DNA of 35,566 nucleotides from Oxalobacteraceae bacterium IMCC9480 (GCA_000195205.2 AEPR01000054.1:1-35566); one strand, 5' to 3'; shown: positions 1-8,610, numbered from the stretch's first letter. Made by a program: numbers and translations. Notes: a model not told the origin generated them from the letters alone.

Positions 1-71
1 GCGACCGCCAGGCCGCAGAACACGATCTCACGACAAACACTTGCGTCATGCACCCATCCGTCTTTTACCAT

Positions 72-148
72 CTGCCCTTAGCTCAACTGGATAGAGCAAT
101 GCCCTTCTAAGGCATAGGTTACTGGTTCGATTCCAGTAGGGCAGACCA
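72..148 (+). tRNA. tRNA-Arg (anticodon UCU)
   Basis: The 77-nt sequence folds as a full cloverleaf. The acceptor stem CTGCCCT (72-78) pairs with AGGGCAG (138-144). The D stem is GCTC/GAGC (81-84/94-97). The anticodon stem ATGCC/GGCAT flanks the loop CTTCTAA, which places anticodon TCT at 106-108. The T arm ACTGG/CCAGT encloses TTCGATT. The 3' CCA is encoded (146-148). It reads AGA codons, which are rare in GC-rich genomes. No promoter of its own is convincing in the 71 upstream bases, so it may be processed from a longer transcript or use a promoter outside the window. Confidence 0.97.
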
Positions 149-466
149 GTCAGATCCTGCCTCCATTTCCCTTCGTGAAGTTCATCAATGATGATTCGTC
201 GTGTCTGCGCATGACGCTGGCAATCGACTGCCCGCCTGTCATCTACGCTGAAAATAGCTACCTACCCGCTGGTAACCTTTAACTCGGATAATCGCTGCTG
301 TCACCGGCGCGATTTTCGTCGAGTCGTGAAGACACGAATAAAGTACTTGCATATTTGTTGGAATGAAATTATTTTCGATGTTACTGGAAAGTATCACTGC
401 ACGATAAATAGTGAGCGCCAGGGACAGCGCCTCGATGCGCTGCCTATAAAAATGAAGGAGACGGTA
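149..466. other. Intergenic region, tRNA-Arg to livG
   Basis: These 318 bases hold no convincing gene. The livG frame is open back to 326, but that stretch is AT-richer, lacks family-like sequence and has no ribosome binding site, so I treat it as leader. The only signals seen are weak sigma70-like elements at 347-410, listed separately. No intrinsic terminator is evident after the tRNA. Confidence 0.6.
347..409 (+). promoter_or_regulatory. Possible promoter(s) of the liv cluster
   Basis: Two weak sigma70-like pairs lie in the AT-rich stretch before livG. One is TTGCAT (347-352), 17 bases, TATTTT (370-375). The other is TTACTG (381-386), 16 bases, GATAAA (403-408). Each -10 element matches its consensus at 4 of 6 positions. 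Location supports them more than motif quality does. Confidence 0.3.
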
Positions 467-1309
467 GTGGCAGCTATGGCTCGATCCATTCTGGACGTTC
501 GCGGAGTCACGCTCGCGTTTGGCGGCGTAAAGGCGTTGAACGACGTGAGTTTTTCCGTTCAGGAAGGCTCGATTACTTCCGTCATCGGTCCCAACGGGGC
601 TGGAAAAACCTCCGTCTTCAATACCATCTCAGGTTTCTACAAACCGGCATCCGGCGACATCCTCTTCTGTGACCAGAGCCTCGCCGGCATCAAGCCACCC
701 CGGCGTGCCGCATTGGGCATGGCGCGCAGCTTCCAGAATATCGCGCTGTTTCGCGGCATGAGCGTGCTCGACAATATCAAGCTCGGCCGCCACTGCCACC
801 TCAAGACCGGTCCGTTATCGGCGCTGTTCTACACCCGTGCTGCACGGCGTGAAGAAGAAGCGCTGCGCCAGGAAATCGAAGAACGCATCATCGACTTCCT
901 GGAGATCGATCACATACGCAAGGCACCTGTCGCATCGCTGTCGTACGGCTTGCAAAAGCGCGTCGAGCTGGCCCGTGCGCTCGCCATGAAACCGAAGATC
1001 CTGTTACTCGACGAACCGGTCGCCGGCATGAACCGCGAAGAAACCGAAGACATGGCGCGCTTCATTCTCGAAGTCCGACGCGAGTGGGGCGTCACCATCC
1101 TGATGGTCGAGCATGACATGGGCATGGTGATGGACCTGTCCGACCATGTCATCGTCCTCAATTTCGGCCAGGTGATTGCCGATGGCAAGCCGGCCGATGT
1201 GCAGGCAAATCCCGAAGTCATCAAGGCGTATCTCGGCTCAGGCGACGTGATGGCGCTGCGGGCGCGCTACAAGGATGCCGCGATCGCGCGGGCCAGGAGC
1301 GCTGCATGA
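467..1309 (+). CDS. livG: Branched-chain-type ABC transporter ATPase (LivG family)
   Basis: This is one of two cytoplasmic ATPases of a HAAT-type (Liv) importer. Walker A GPNGAGKT is at residues 41-48, the signature region LSYGLQKR at 158-165 and Walker B ILLLDEP at 178-184. An H-loop (VEHDMGMV) follows, and the protein ends in the LivG-type C-terminal region. I chose the GTG at 467 (280 aa) because AGGAG (456-460) lies six bases upstream and homology to the family begins there. The ATG at 476 is the alternative. The frame is open to 326 but that extension does not look like protein. The stop overlaps the livH start (ATGA), so the genes are translationally coupled. Substrate is unknown. The downstream CoA ligase argues for a carboxylic acid as well as the classical amino acids. 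Confidence 0.92.
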   Translation: MAAMARSILDVRGVTLAFGGVKALNDVSFSVQEGSITSVIGPNGAGKTSVFNTISGFYKPASGDILFCDQSLAGIKPPRRAALGMARSFQNIALFRGMSVLDNIKLGRHCHLKTGPLSALFYTRAARREEEALRQEIEERIIDFLEIDHIRKAPVASLSYGLQKRVELARALAMKPKILLLDEPVAGMNREETEDMARFILEVRREWGVTILMVEHDMGMVMDLSDHVIVLNFGQVIADGKPADVQANPEVIKAYLGSGDVMALRARYKDAAIARARSAA

Positions 1310-2190
1310 ATGTCGACTGGTTGTTCTTTTTCGAAATTTCGCTTGCCGGCCTCGGTACCGGTGGCCTGTACGCACTGACTGGCCTGGCCTTCGTCATCAT
1401 TTACAAAGCCACCCGCGTGGTGAATCTGGCCATCGGCGACATGCTGATGATCGGTGCCTACCTGTTCTTCGCCTTCTCGGCCGGCATGGGCTTGCCGCTG
1501 TGGATCGCGATTCCGGCGGCATTGCTGTCGATGGCTGCGATCGGCGCACTGGTCGAACGCACCATCATCCGGCCGATGCTCGGTGAATCGCCGATCTCGT
1601 CGTTCATGGTGACGGTCGGCCTGTCGTCCGTGCTGGTCGGCCTGGTCGAACTGATCTGGACAGCCGATCAGCGCCGCTTGCCCGAGTTCCTGCCGACCAA
1701 ACCGATCCAGATCGGCGAGGCTTTCCTCGCGCCTAAAATTTTCTACGGCTTCTGGGTTGCGGTGGTGCTGATCGTCATCGTGCTGCTGGTGTTCCGCTTC
1801 TGGCGCGGCGGTGTCGCGTTGCGCGCGACCGCCTCCGACCAGGGGGCCGCGTACTCGATGGGCATCAATGTGCCGCGCGTGTTTTCGTTGCCGTGGTCGC
1901 TGGCGGCGGTGATTGCCGGGGTCGCCGGGATCGTGGTCGGGGCGATAGGCGGCATCTCGTCGTCGATGGGCATCTTCGGTCTGTCGGTGCTGGTAGTGGT
2001 GATCTTTGGCGGACTCGACAGCGTGCTCGGCGCATTGGTCGGCGGTTTGCTGATCGGCCTGATCGAAGCATGGACCGGCACCTATCTCGGTGGCGAATAC
2101 AAGCTGCTCGCCACCTTCAGCCTGCTGGTGCTGATCCTGCTGATCCGGCCGTACGGCCTGTTCGGCACCCATGACATAGAGAGGCTGTAA
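1306..2190 (+). CDS. livH: Branched-chain-type ABC permease (LivH family)
   Basis: This 294-residue integral membrane protein is one half of the inner-membrane channel of the importer. It is hydrophobic throughout, with about eight predicted helices. It has the LivH-like start (GLGTGGLYALTGLAFVIIYK) and, near the C-terminus, the conserved cytoplasmic region around GGLDSVLGALVGGLLIG that contacts the ATPases. Length is normal for LivH (about 290-310). The ATG lies inside the livG stop (ATGA overlap) and the stop TAA shares its last base with the livM ATG, so livG, livH and livM form one tightly coupled unit. Confidence 0.92.
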   Translation: MNVDWLFFFEISLAGLGTGGLYALTGLAFVIIYKATRVVNLAIGDMLMIGAYLFFAFSAGMGLPLWIAIPAALLSMAAIGALVERTIIRPMLGESPISSFMVTVGLSSVLVGLVELIWTADQRRLPEFLPTKPIQIGEAFLAPKIFYGFWVAVVLIVIVLLVFRFWRGGVALRATASDQGAAYSMGINVPRVFSLPWSLAAVIAGVAGIVVGAIGGISSSMGIFGLSVLVVVIFGGLDSVLGALVGGLLIGLIEAWTGTYLGGEYKLLATFSLLVLILLIRPYGLFGTHDIERL

Positions 2191-3230
2191 TGCGCATCGG
2201 CTCCGCAAAACAAAGTTACCTGGCCGACCAGGCACTGTTCGACAGCACGCCGCAGCGCGCATGGTTTGGCGTGCTGTTGCTGGCGCTGGTCGCCTTCCCG
2301 TTTATGGCCAACGAATACTGGCTCTATCTGGCCTGCCTGGTCGGCCTGAATATCGTCAGCACGACCGGCCTCAATCTGCTGACCGGTTACACCGGCCTGG
2401 TCAGTCTCGGCCAGGCTGCCTTCATGGGCCTCGGTGCCTACACGGTCGCGATCCTGCAAGTGCGCTACGGCTCGCCATTCCTGCTGAACCTGCTGGCCGG
2501 CGGCATCGTCGCGATGCTGGGCGGCATTCTAGTCGGCTTGCCGTCGTTGCGGGTCAAGGGCCTGTACCTGGCGATTGCGACGATCGCGGCCGGCTTCATG
2601 ACGCATTTTTTATTCGCGCACTGGGCCAGCATCACCGGTGGCAATGGTGGCATGACGGTACCGCCGGCGCGCCTGTTCGGCGCGGAACTCGATACTTCGT
2701 TCCGGCTGTACTGGGTCATCGCGCCGATCATGATTCTGATGGTGTTCGGTGCCGCCAACCTGTTCCGCACCCGCATCGGCCGGGCCTTCATCGCGATCCG
2801 CGACCGCGATATTTCGGCTGCCGTGCTCGGTATTCCGCTGATGCCGTACAAGCTGATGTCGTTCGCGATCTCGTCGTTTTATGCCGGTGTCGCCGGTGGG
2901 CTGTTCGCCTATTTCTTTCGCGTCGTCACGCCGGAGAGCTTTCCGCTGCTGATGTCGATTTTCTTTCTGGCGGCCGTCATTGTCGGCGGCATGGGCACGA
3001 TCAGCGGCAGCATTTTCGGCGCGATCTTCATGACGCTGGTGCCGGAACTGCTCAAGCTGATCGTCGGCTGGCTGCCGCTCGGCGACAACGCGACACTGGT
3101 GCTGTCACCGGTGCGCACGATAGTTTTCGGTTCGATGATCGTGCTGTTCCTGATCTTCGAACCGCATGGTCTGGCGGAGATCTGGCGTCGCATCCGCCGT
3201 CTGTTTCACCTGTGGCCGTTCCGGACATAG
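2190..3230 (+). CDS. livM: Branched-chain-type ABC permease (LivM family)
   Basis: This is the second permease of the importer, 346 residues and polytopic. LivM-like features are the GLNLLTGYTGLVSLGQAAFMG segment near residue 60 and the EAA-like loop TRIGRAFIAIRDRDISAAVLG (around residues 194-214). A GGMGTISGSIFGAIF-type segment follows it. The C-terminus EPHGLAEIWRRIR is also typical. It partners with LivH to form the transmembrane pore. The ATG at 2190 overlaps the livH stop by one base. The next gene (binding protein) starts 24 bases downstream with its own ribosome binding site, as expected when more binding protein than permease is needed. Confidence 0.92.
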   Translation: MRIGSAKQSYLADQALFDSTPQRAWFGVLLLALVAFPFMANEYWLYLACLVGLNIVSTTGLNLLTGYTGLVSLGQAAFMGLGAYTVAILQVRYGSPFLLNLLAGGIVAMLGGILVGLPSLRVKGLYLAIATIAAGFMTHFLFAHWASITGGNGGMTVPPARLFGAELDTSFRLYWVIAPIMILMVFGAANLFRTRIGRAFIAIRDRDISAAVLGIPLMPYKLMSFAISSFYAGVAGGLFAYFFRVVTPESFPLLMSIFFLAAVIVGGMGTISGSIFGAIFMTLVPELLKLIVGWLPLGDNATLVLSPVRTIVFGSMIVLFLIFEPHGLAEIWRRIRRLFHLWPFRT

Positions 3231-3254
3231 CACTCATAAAAAAATGGAGACAAC

Positions 3255-4427
3255 ATGTTGCGCACTCACCTGAAAAAATGGATCACCTCGCTGGCCGTCA
3301 CCAGCGTGCTGGCTGCGGCGTCGTCGGCCTGGGCGCAGGAAGACATCGTGCTCGGCGGTTCGATTCCGCTGACCGGCGTGTTCGCCTTTGCCGGCATCGG
3401 CATCGACGCCGGCATCAAGGATTACCTGAAGATCGTCAACGATGCCGGTGGCGTCAAGGGCCGCAAACTGCGCTACGTACCGGAAGATACCGGCTACAAG
3501 GTCGATGCCTCGATGGCGGCCTTCAAGAAAATTACCAGCCAGAACAAGGTCAGCCTGTACTACGCCGACTCGACCGGATTTTCGAAGACCGTCAATCCGG
3601 AACTCGAGCGCTCGGGCGCGATGCTGATGACCGGCGCGTCGTTCGGCAAGGAACTCAACGACCCGAAAAAATATCCGCTGCAATTCATGGTCGGCCCCGA
3701 CTACAGCGAAATGGTCGGCATCCTGCTGAACTACATCGCCAAGACCAAGCCGGGCGCGAAAGTCGCCATCGTCTATTCCGACACCGAATTCGGCCGCGAT
3801 CCGATCGAGGCGGCGCGCACCAGCATCAAGAAGCTGGGCCTGAACCTGGTCACCGAAATCGTCACCGCACCGGGCAGCGTCGATGTCTCGTCGGAAGTCA
3901 TCAAGCTGCGTCGGGCCGATCCGGACTACACGATTTTCCACGGCTACATCCTCGCGCCGATCCCCGAGTTCGTCTCGCAGGCCAAGGCGCTCGGCATGAA
4001 GACCGCATTCATGGGCACGTTCTGGAGCATGGATAACTCGACCGTGATGAAGATGGGCGACAGTGGCGACGGCTTCATGGGCGTCATGCCGTATCGCTAC
4101 TACTACGACACCGAAGGCAAGTCGCCGATGCTGGAAAAAATCCGCCAGCTGCATCCCGAGTACCAGAGCACCGCCTACACGCAGGGCTTCCTGTCGGCGA
4201 TGCTGATGACCGAAGCGGTCAAGCGCACGCTCGATGCCGGCAAGCCGCTCGATGGCAAGAACATGAAGGCCGCGCTGAACTCGATTGCCAACTTCGACAC
4301 CGGCGGCCTGATCGGCACACCGATCACGATCAAGGGCAATTCGATCCCGGTCGGACGCATCTACAAGGCCGATATGAAGCAGAAGAAAATGCTGCCGGTG
4401 TCCGACTGGATCACGCTGGAACAATAA
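3255..4427 (+). CDS. Periplasmic substrate-binding protein of the Liv-type transporter
   Basis: The 390-residue product begins with a signal peptide: basic MLRTHLKKW, a hydrophobic core, and probable cleavage after SSAWA. The mature part starts EDIVLGGSIPLTGVFAF, the usual opening of type I (Peripla_BP_6, LivJ/LivK-like) binding proteins, with two alpha/beta lobes. Homologues bind leucine-type amino acids, amides, short acids or aromatic acids, and the ligand cannot be read from sequence. The gene sits between livM and livF. GGAG lies about six bases before the ATG. Because an acyl-CoA ligase follows two genes later, I infer a carboxylate ligand, with moderate confidence only. Confidence 0.9.
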   Translation: MLRTHLKKWITSLAVTSVLAAASSAWAQEDIVLGGSIPLTGVFAFAGIGIDAGIKDYLKIVNDAGGVKGRKLRYVPEDTGYKVDASMAAFKKITSQNKVSLYYADSTGFSKTVNPELERSGAMLMTGASFGKELNDPKKYPLQFMVGPDYSEMVGILLNYIAKTKPGAKVAIVYSDTEFGRDPIEAARTSIKKLGLNLVTEIVTAPGSVDVSSEVIKLRRADPDYTIFHGYILAPIPEFVSQAKALGMKTAFMGTFWSMDNSTVMKMGDSGDGFMGVMPYRYYYDTEGKSPMLEKIRQLHPEYQSTAYTQGFLSAMLMTEAVKRTLDAGKPLDGKNMKAALNSIANFDTGGLIGTPITIKGNSIPVGRIYKADMKQKKMLPVSDWITLEQ

Positions 4428-4437
4428 GGAAATCATC

Positions 4438-5253
4438 GTGAGCCTCAGCGCCGACATGGTCCTCGAAGTCAACAATATCGAGGTGGTCTACAACAAGACC
4501 GTGCAAGTCCTGCGCGGCCTGTCGCTGGCCGTGCCGCGCGGGAAAATCGTCGCGCTGCTCGGCAGTAACGGCGCCGGCAAGTCGACCATGCTGAAAGCCG
4601 TGTCGCGCTTGCTGGCCCTCGAGGATGGCGCGATGACGCGCGGTGAAGTGCGCTTCGACGGGCACGACATCAGCCGCAGCGAACCGCATGAACTGGTGCG
4701 CGCCGGCCTGTTCCATGTGATGGAAGGACGGCGCGTGTTCGAAGACCTCACCGTCGAAGAAAACCTGGTCGCCGCGACCTATGCGCTGTCCGGCAGGGGT
4801 GCGATCAAGCCGGCGTTCGAGCTGGTCTATGAATACTTTCCGCGCCTCTTTGAACGCCGTACCGGACTGGCCGGTTACCTGTCCGGTGGCGAGCAGCAGA
4901 TGCTCGCCATCGGTCGTGCACTGATCGCGCAACCGAAGCTGATCCTGCTCGATGAGCCGTCGCTGGGGCTGTCGCCGGTGCTGGTCGAAACCATCTTCGA
5001 AATCATCGCGCGCATCAATGCCGAGCGCGGCGTATCGATGCTACTGGTCGAGCAGAATGCCTCGGTCGCGCTGGCGGTGGCCGACTACGGCTACATCATG
5101 GAGACCGGCAAAGTCGTCATCGATGGCAGCGCAGAAAAGCTGGCAACCGACCCCGACGTGCGCGAGTTTTATCTTGGCATCGGCGCCGAAGGTGGCACCA
5201 AGGGCTTCCGCGAACTCAAACATTACAAGCGCCGCAAGCGCTGGCTGTCCTGA
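4438..5253 (+). CDS. livF: Branched-chain-type ABC transporter ATPase (LivF family)
   Basis: This is the second ATPase of the importer (271 aa, GTG start, AAGGAAA just upstream). Walker A GSNGAGKST is at residues 42-50, the LSGGEQQ signature at 148-154 and Walker B LILLDEP at 168-174, followed by the LGLSP segment characteristic of LivF. It is about 30 residues longer than classical LivF. The extra part is a C-terminal tail that ends in a strongly basic stretch (KHYKRRKRWLS). I recall this tail from LivF paralogues encoded next to AMP-dependent ligases, but its function is unknown to me. The ligase gene starts one base after the stop, implying coupling. Confidence 0.92.
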   Translation: MSLSADMVLEVNNIEVVYNKTVQVLRGLSLAVPRGKIVALLGSNGAGKSTMLKAVSRLLALEDGAMTRGEVRFDGHDISRSEPHELVRAGLFHVMEGRRVFEDLTVEENLVAATYALSGRGAIKPAFELVYEYFPRLFERRTGLAGYLSGGEQQMLAIGRALIAQPKLILLDEPSLGLSPVLVETIFEIIARINAERGVSMLLVEQNASVALAVADYGYIMETGKVVIDGSAEKLATDPDVREFYLGIGAEGGTKGFRELKHYKRRKRWLS

Positions 5254-5254
5254 G

Positions 5255-7057
5255 ATGACCTATCAAAAAACCCAGGCGCAAATGCTGCGCCAGCAGGCGC
5301 AACAGCGTCCCGATGCACTGGCGATCCGTCAAAAGAAATTCGGTATCTGGCAACCGGTCTCGTGGGCCGCGTATTACCGGCGTGCCTGCGATGTCGGGCT
5401 CGGGTTCCGGGCGCTCGGCCTCGGGCCGGGCGCGCACGTCGCGATCCTGTCCGAGAACCGCCTCGAGTGGGTGCTCACGCAGCTCGGTGCCGGCGTGGTC
5501 GGTGCGATCACCGTTGGCGTGTATTCGACCAGTCCGTCGAATGAAATCGCCTACGTGCTCAATCACTCGGATACCGAAGTCATCATTTGCGAGGACCAGG
5601 AACAGGCCGACAAGGTGCTGGCCGCGATCGACCAGTTGCCCTTGCTGCAAAAAATCATCGTGCTCGAAAAGAAAGGCTACGACGAAACGCATGCGCTCGA
5701 TCCGCAGCGCGTGATGCGTTTTAGCGAACTCGAAGCCATGGGCGCGGAATACGGCCAGCGGCATCCGGCCCTCGTCGATGCCTGCCTCGATGCGCAGCAA
5801 CCGGACGACACCGCACTGCTGATCTACACGTCCGGTTCCACCGGCAAGCCCAAGGGCGCGATGATCAGCTACGCCAATATTGCGGCGATGGCCGCCGGCG
5901 TGGCCGATCGGCTCGATCTCGATGGCACGACCACGCATTTGTCCTACCTGCCGCTGTGCCATGTGGCCGAGCAAATGCTGACGGCGTTCGTGCCGTTATA
6001 CCTCGGCTCGCGCGTCGATTTCGGCGAATCGATCCGCACGGTGCAGGAAGACCTGCGCGAAGTCGGACCGTCGATGTTCCTCGGCGTGCCGCGCATCTGG
6101 GAAAAACTGCACTCGTCGATCTCGATCAAGATGCACGAGTCCGGTCCCGTGCGGCGCTGGCTATTCGCCACCGCGATGCGCACCTGCGCACCGTTCGCGG
6201 AAAAGGCCGCGCACCAGCGCAGCCCGCTGCAGCAGCTCTCGTTCGCGCTTTGCTACCTGTTGATCTTCCGCGCGTTGCAGAACTTCATCGGCCTGCGCCG
6301 GGTGAAGATTGCGCTGACTGGCGCGGCGCCGATTTCCCCGGCGATCGTGCAGTTTTTCCGCACGCTCGGCGTGCCGCTGGTGGAGGTCTACGGCATGACC
6401 GAATCGAGCGGCATGGTGCTCGGGCAGCGGCTCGATGACGTGCGCATCGGCCGGGTCGGCCTGCCGACGCTCGGCGTCGAGCACCGGTTGTCCGAACAGG
6501 GCGAATTGCAGATCCGTGGCGGCGTCGTCTTCCAGGGCTATTACAAGAATCCGGAAGCCACCGCCGCCACCATCATCGATGGCTGGCTGCACACCGGCGA
6601 TGTGGTCAGTGCCGGCGAGGGCGGACTGAAGATCGTCGATCGCCTGAAGGACATCATGATCACCGCCGGCGGCAAGAACCTGACGCCGTCCGAAATCGAA
6701 AACACGATGAAGTCCAGCCACTTCATCAAGGAATGCATCGCCATCGCCGATGCCCGCAAATACGTCGCCGCGCTGATCCAGATCGACTACGATGCGGTCG
6801 CGCAATGGGCCGAGGCACGCAATATCGCGTTCACGCATTACCGTTCGCTGATCGATACGCCGGCCGTGCGCGAGCTGGTACAGGCCGAGATCGATGTCGG
6901 CAATGCGCGGCTGGCGCAAGTCTCGCAAATCCGCAAATTCCATCTGCTGGCCAAGGAGTTGGACCACGACGATGGCGAAGTCACGGCGACGATGAAGGTC
7001 CGGCGCAGCAGCATCACCAAGACCTATGCCGGCGATATCGAAGCGATGTATCGCTAA
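5255..7057 (+). CDS. Long-chain fatty-acid-CoA ligase family (AMP-binding) enzyme
   Basis: This is a 600-residue ANL-superfamily enzyme expected to activate a carboxylic acid to its acyl-CoA through an acyl-adenylate. Visible motifs are the phosphate loop YTSGSTGKPKG (residues 191-201), YGMTESSG near 380, GWLHTGDV, and the C-terminal hinge and lysine region KDIMITAGGKNLTPSEIE. It resembles FadD15/FACS-like proteins of about 600 residues. The ATG at 5255, one base after the livF stop, gives the family-like N-terminus. The frame is open further upstream but only as a shadow of livF. With the transporter it suggests uptake followed by thioesterification. The exact acid (fatty, aromatic or terpenoid) cannot be decided. 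Confidence 0.9.
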   Translation: MTYQKTQAQMLRQQAQQRPDALAIRQKKFGIWQPVSWAAYYRRACDVGLGFRALGLGPGAHVAILSENRLEWVLTQLGAGVVGAITVGVYSTSPSNEIAYVLNHSDTEVIICEDQEQADKVLAAIDQLPLLQKIIVLEKKGYDETHALDPQRVMRFSELEAMGAEYGQRHPALVDACLDAQQPDDTALLIYTSGSTGKPKGAMISYANIAAMAAGVADRLDLDGTTTHLSYLPLCHVAEQMLTAFVPLYLGSRVDFGESIRTVQEDLREVGPSMFLGVPRIWEKLHSSISIKMHESGPVRRWLFATAMRTCAPFAEKAAHQRSPLQQLSFALCYLLIFRALQNFIGLRRVKIALTGAAPISPAIVQFFRTLGVPLVEVYGMTESSGMVLGQRLDDVRIGRVGLPTLGVEHRLSEQGELQIRGGVVFQGYYKNPEATAATIIDGWLHTGDVVSAGEGGLKIVDRLKDIMITAGGKNLTPSEIENTMKSSHFIKECIAIADARKYVAALIQIDYDAVAQWAEARNIAFTHYRSLIDTPAVRELVQAEIDVGNARLAQVSQIRKFHLLAKELDHDDGEVTATMKVRRSSITKTYAGDIEAMYR

Positions 7058-7062
7058 TCGAC

Positions 7063-7782
7063 ATGGCCATCAAACCTGTGTCATCGACCCCGTCACCGTG
7101 GCACCGCAAGCGCGATCCCGACCAGGAGCGCGAGGCCAAGCGCGCGGCGGTGCTGCATGCCGCCGCGCAGCTGTTCAATGAAAAAGGCTTCCACGCGACC
7201 TCGCTCGATGAAGTCGCCGAGCGCTTGCAAATCACCAAGCCGACGCTGTACTACTACATCAAGAACAAGGACGACATCCTGTTCCAGTGCGTCAGCCGCG
7301 GACTCGCCATGATGCAGGACGCGATCCGCGTGGTCACTCTGTCCGGTGGTAGCGCGCACGACAAGCTGGTCGCGGCGATGCGGCAGTACGCCGAAATCAC
7401 GACGATGGATTTCGGCATGTGCGTGATCCGGGTCGGCGAAGATCCGCTGCCACCCGATAGCCGCAAGGCACTGCGCCGCATCAAGGGCGGCATCGACCTC
7501 GAGTTTCGCGAGCTGATCCGGTCAGGCATCGCCGAAGGGTCGATGGTCGATTGCGACCCGAAGCTGACGGCGTTTGCGATTGCCGGCGCACTGAGCTGGA
7601 TCGGTCGCTGGTACCGGCCGGACGGACCGGACTCGCCGGCGGCGATTGCCGACCAGATGATCGCCTTGTTCACTGCCGGCCTGAGCACCAGGACCGACGC
7701 CGCGACCGTGAGCGCCGTAAAAAAGATCACCCGCAAGACGCCGGTTGCGCCGGCACGCAAGAAAGATTCGCCGCCGGACTAG
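7063..7782 (+). CDS. TetR-family transcriptional regulator
   Basis: This 239-residue protein has an N-terminal TetR DNA-binding domain. Helix 1 is around AAVLHAAAQLFNEKGFHATS (residues 28-47) and the helix-turn-helix is LDEVAERLQITKPTLYYYIK (48-67). The C-terminal ligand domain resembles the TetR_C group found near acyl-CoA genes. An unusual basic/Pro-rich 25-residue leader and a Lys/Ala-rich tail (TRKTPVAPARKKD) flank the fold. It starts five bases after the ligase stop without an obvious ribosome binding site, so it is probably translated by coupling. Likely role: repressor of this catabolic cluster, released by an acyl-CoA. That role is inferred from context and family. Confidence 0.9.
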   Translation: MAIKPVSSTPSPWHRKRDPDQEREAKRAAVLHAAAQLFNEKGFHATSLDEVAERLQITKPTLYYYIKNKDDILFQCVSRGLAMMQDAIRVVTLSGGSAHDKLVAAMRQYAEITTMDFGMCVIRVGEDPLPPDSRKALRRIKGGIDLEFRELIRSGIAEGSMVDCDPKLTAFAIAGALSWIGRWYRPDGPDSPAAIADQMIALFTAGLSTRTDAATVSAVKKITRKTPVAPARKKDSPPD

Positions 7783-7824
7783 CGCGGTGCCCGGACTCAC
7801 TATCTACCCCAACCCAGGATCCCC

Positions 7825-8610
7825 ATGCCCACCACCGAACCCCTCGTCATCCTGCAACGCGACGGTGCCATCGCCACGCTGATCCTCAATCGACCGGGCA
7901 GCCTGAACGCGCTCGATCTTCCGACCGCACAGGCTTTCCTGGCCTGCTGTACCGAACTGGCCGCCGATGACAGCGTGCGCGCGGTCTTGCTCAAGGGGGC
8001 CGGCAAGGCCTTCGGTGTCGGTGGCGATTTGGCGTCGCTGCGTAGCGATCCCACGGCAACGGCGATGGCGCTGATCCCGCCTTTACATGCCTCCATCCTG
8101 CTGCTGACGTCGATGAACGCGCCGGTCATCGCCTGCCTGCATGGCACCGTCGCCGGCGGCAGCCTGAGCCTGGCGATGGCGTGCGACCTGGCGATTGCGG
8201 CGGACAACACGCGCTTCAACCTGGCCTACGTTAATGTTGCCGCCAACTGCGACCTGTCCGGCTCATGGCACTTGCCGCGCCTGGTCGGACTGCGCAATGC
8301 GATGGCCATCGCGCTGCTTGGCGACACTTTTGATGCGCCCGAAGCCTTGCGACTCGGTCTGCTCAACAGGATCGTACCGGCAGCCGAGCTGGAGTCGGCT
8401 GCGTTGGCGCTGGTGCAGCGCTTGGGAAATGGTCCGACGCAGGCGATCGGAAGATTGAAGCGTTTGCTGCGTCAGTCGCTCGACAATGACTTGCCGACGC
8501 AGCTTGATCTGGAGCGGGATAATTTTCGGGACAGCACGAAGACGGCGGATTTCGCCGAAGCGATTGATGCTTTTTTCAGCAAGCGCAAGCCGGTGTTTGT
8601 CGGGCGCTGA
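7825..8610 (+). CDS. Crotonase-fold protein, probably an enoyl-CoA isomerase (PaaG-like)
   Basis: This is a 261-residue enoyl-CoA hydratase/isomerase family member. AGGA lies five bases before the ATG. The CoA-binding/oxyanion segments are visible (KAFGVGGDL at residues 61-69; HGTVAGGSLSLAMACD at 106-121). The two glutamates that act in hydratases are absent: where the first is expected the sequence reads FNLAYVNVA, and the second site reads NAMAIALLGD. Asp143 in CDLSGSWHLPRLVG lines up with the catalytic aspartate of PaaG-type isomerases (PDSGGTW...LPRLVG). I therefore prefer a delta3/delta2-enoyl-CoA or ring-enoyl isomerase over a hydratase. Automated annotation would probably say enoyl-CoA hydratase. 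It ends the liv-ligase cluster. Confidence 0.85.
   Translation: MPTTEPLVILQRDGAIATLILNRPGSLNALDLPTAQAFLACCTELAADDSVRAVLLKGAGKAFGVGGDLASLRSDPTATAMALIPPLHASILLLTSMNAPVIACLHGTVAGGSLSLAMACDLAIAADNTRFNLAYVNVAANCDLSGSWHLPRLVGLRNAMAIALLGDTFDAPEALRLGLLNRIVPAAELESAALALVQRLGNGPTQAIGRLKRLLRQSLDNDLPTQLDLERDNFRDSTKTADFAEAIDAFFSKRKPVFVGR

Noticed and set aside
41-71. TTGCGT/TACCAT as a promoter for the tRNA gene
   Set aside because: The -10-like box abuts the first tRNA base with a 19-base spacer, so transcription would start inside the tRNA.
72-466. tRNA-Arg as an attachment site of an integrated element
   Set aside because: No integrase, no repeated tRNA 3' end and no foreign genes follow; the next genes are an ordinary liv cluster.
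326-466. N-terminal extension of LivG from an upstream start
   Set aside because: The stretch has no ribosome binding site, AT-rich non-protein-like composition, and homology starts after the GTG at 467.
3234-4475. Long minus-strand open frames opposite the liv genes (for example 3234-4475 and 1267-2262)
   Set aside because: They are antisense to well-recognised genes, have His/Asp/Arg/Gln-heavy composition typical of shadow frames and no family similarity.
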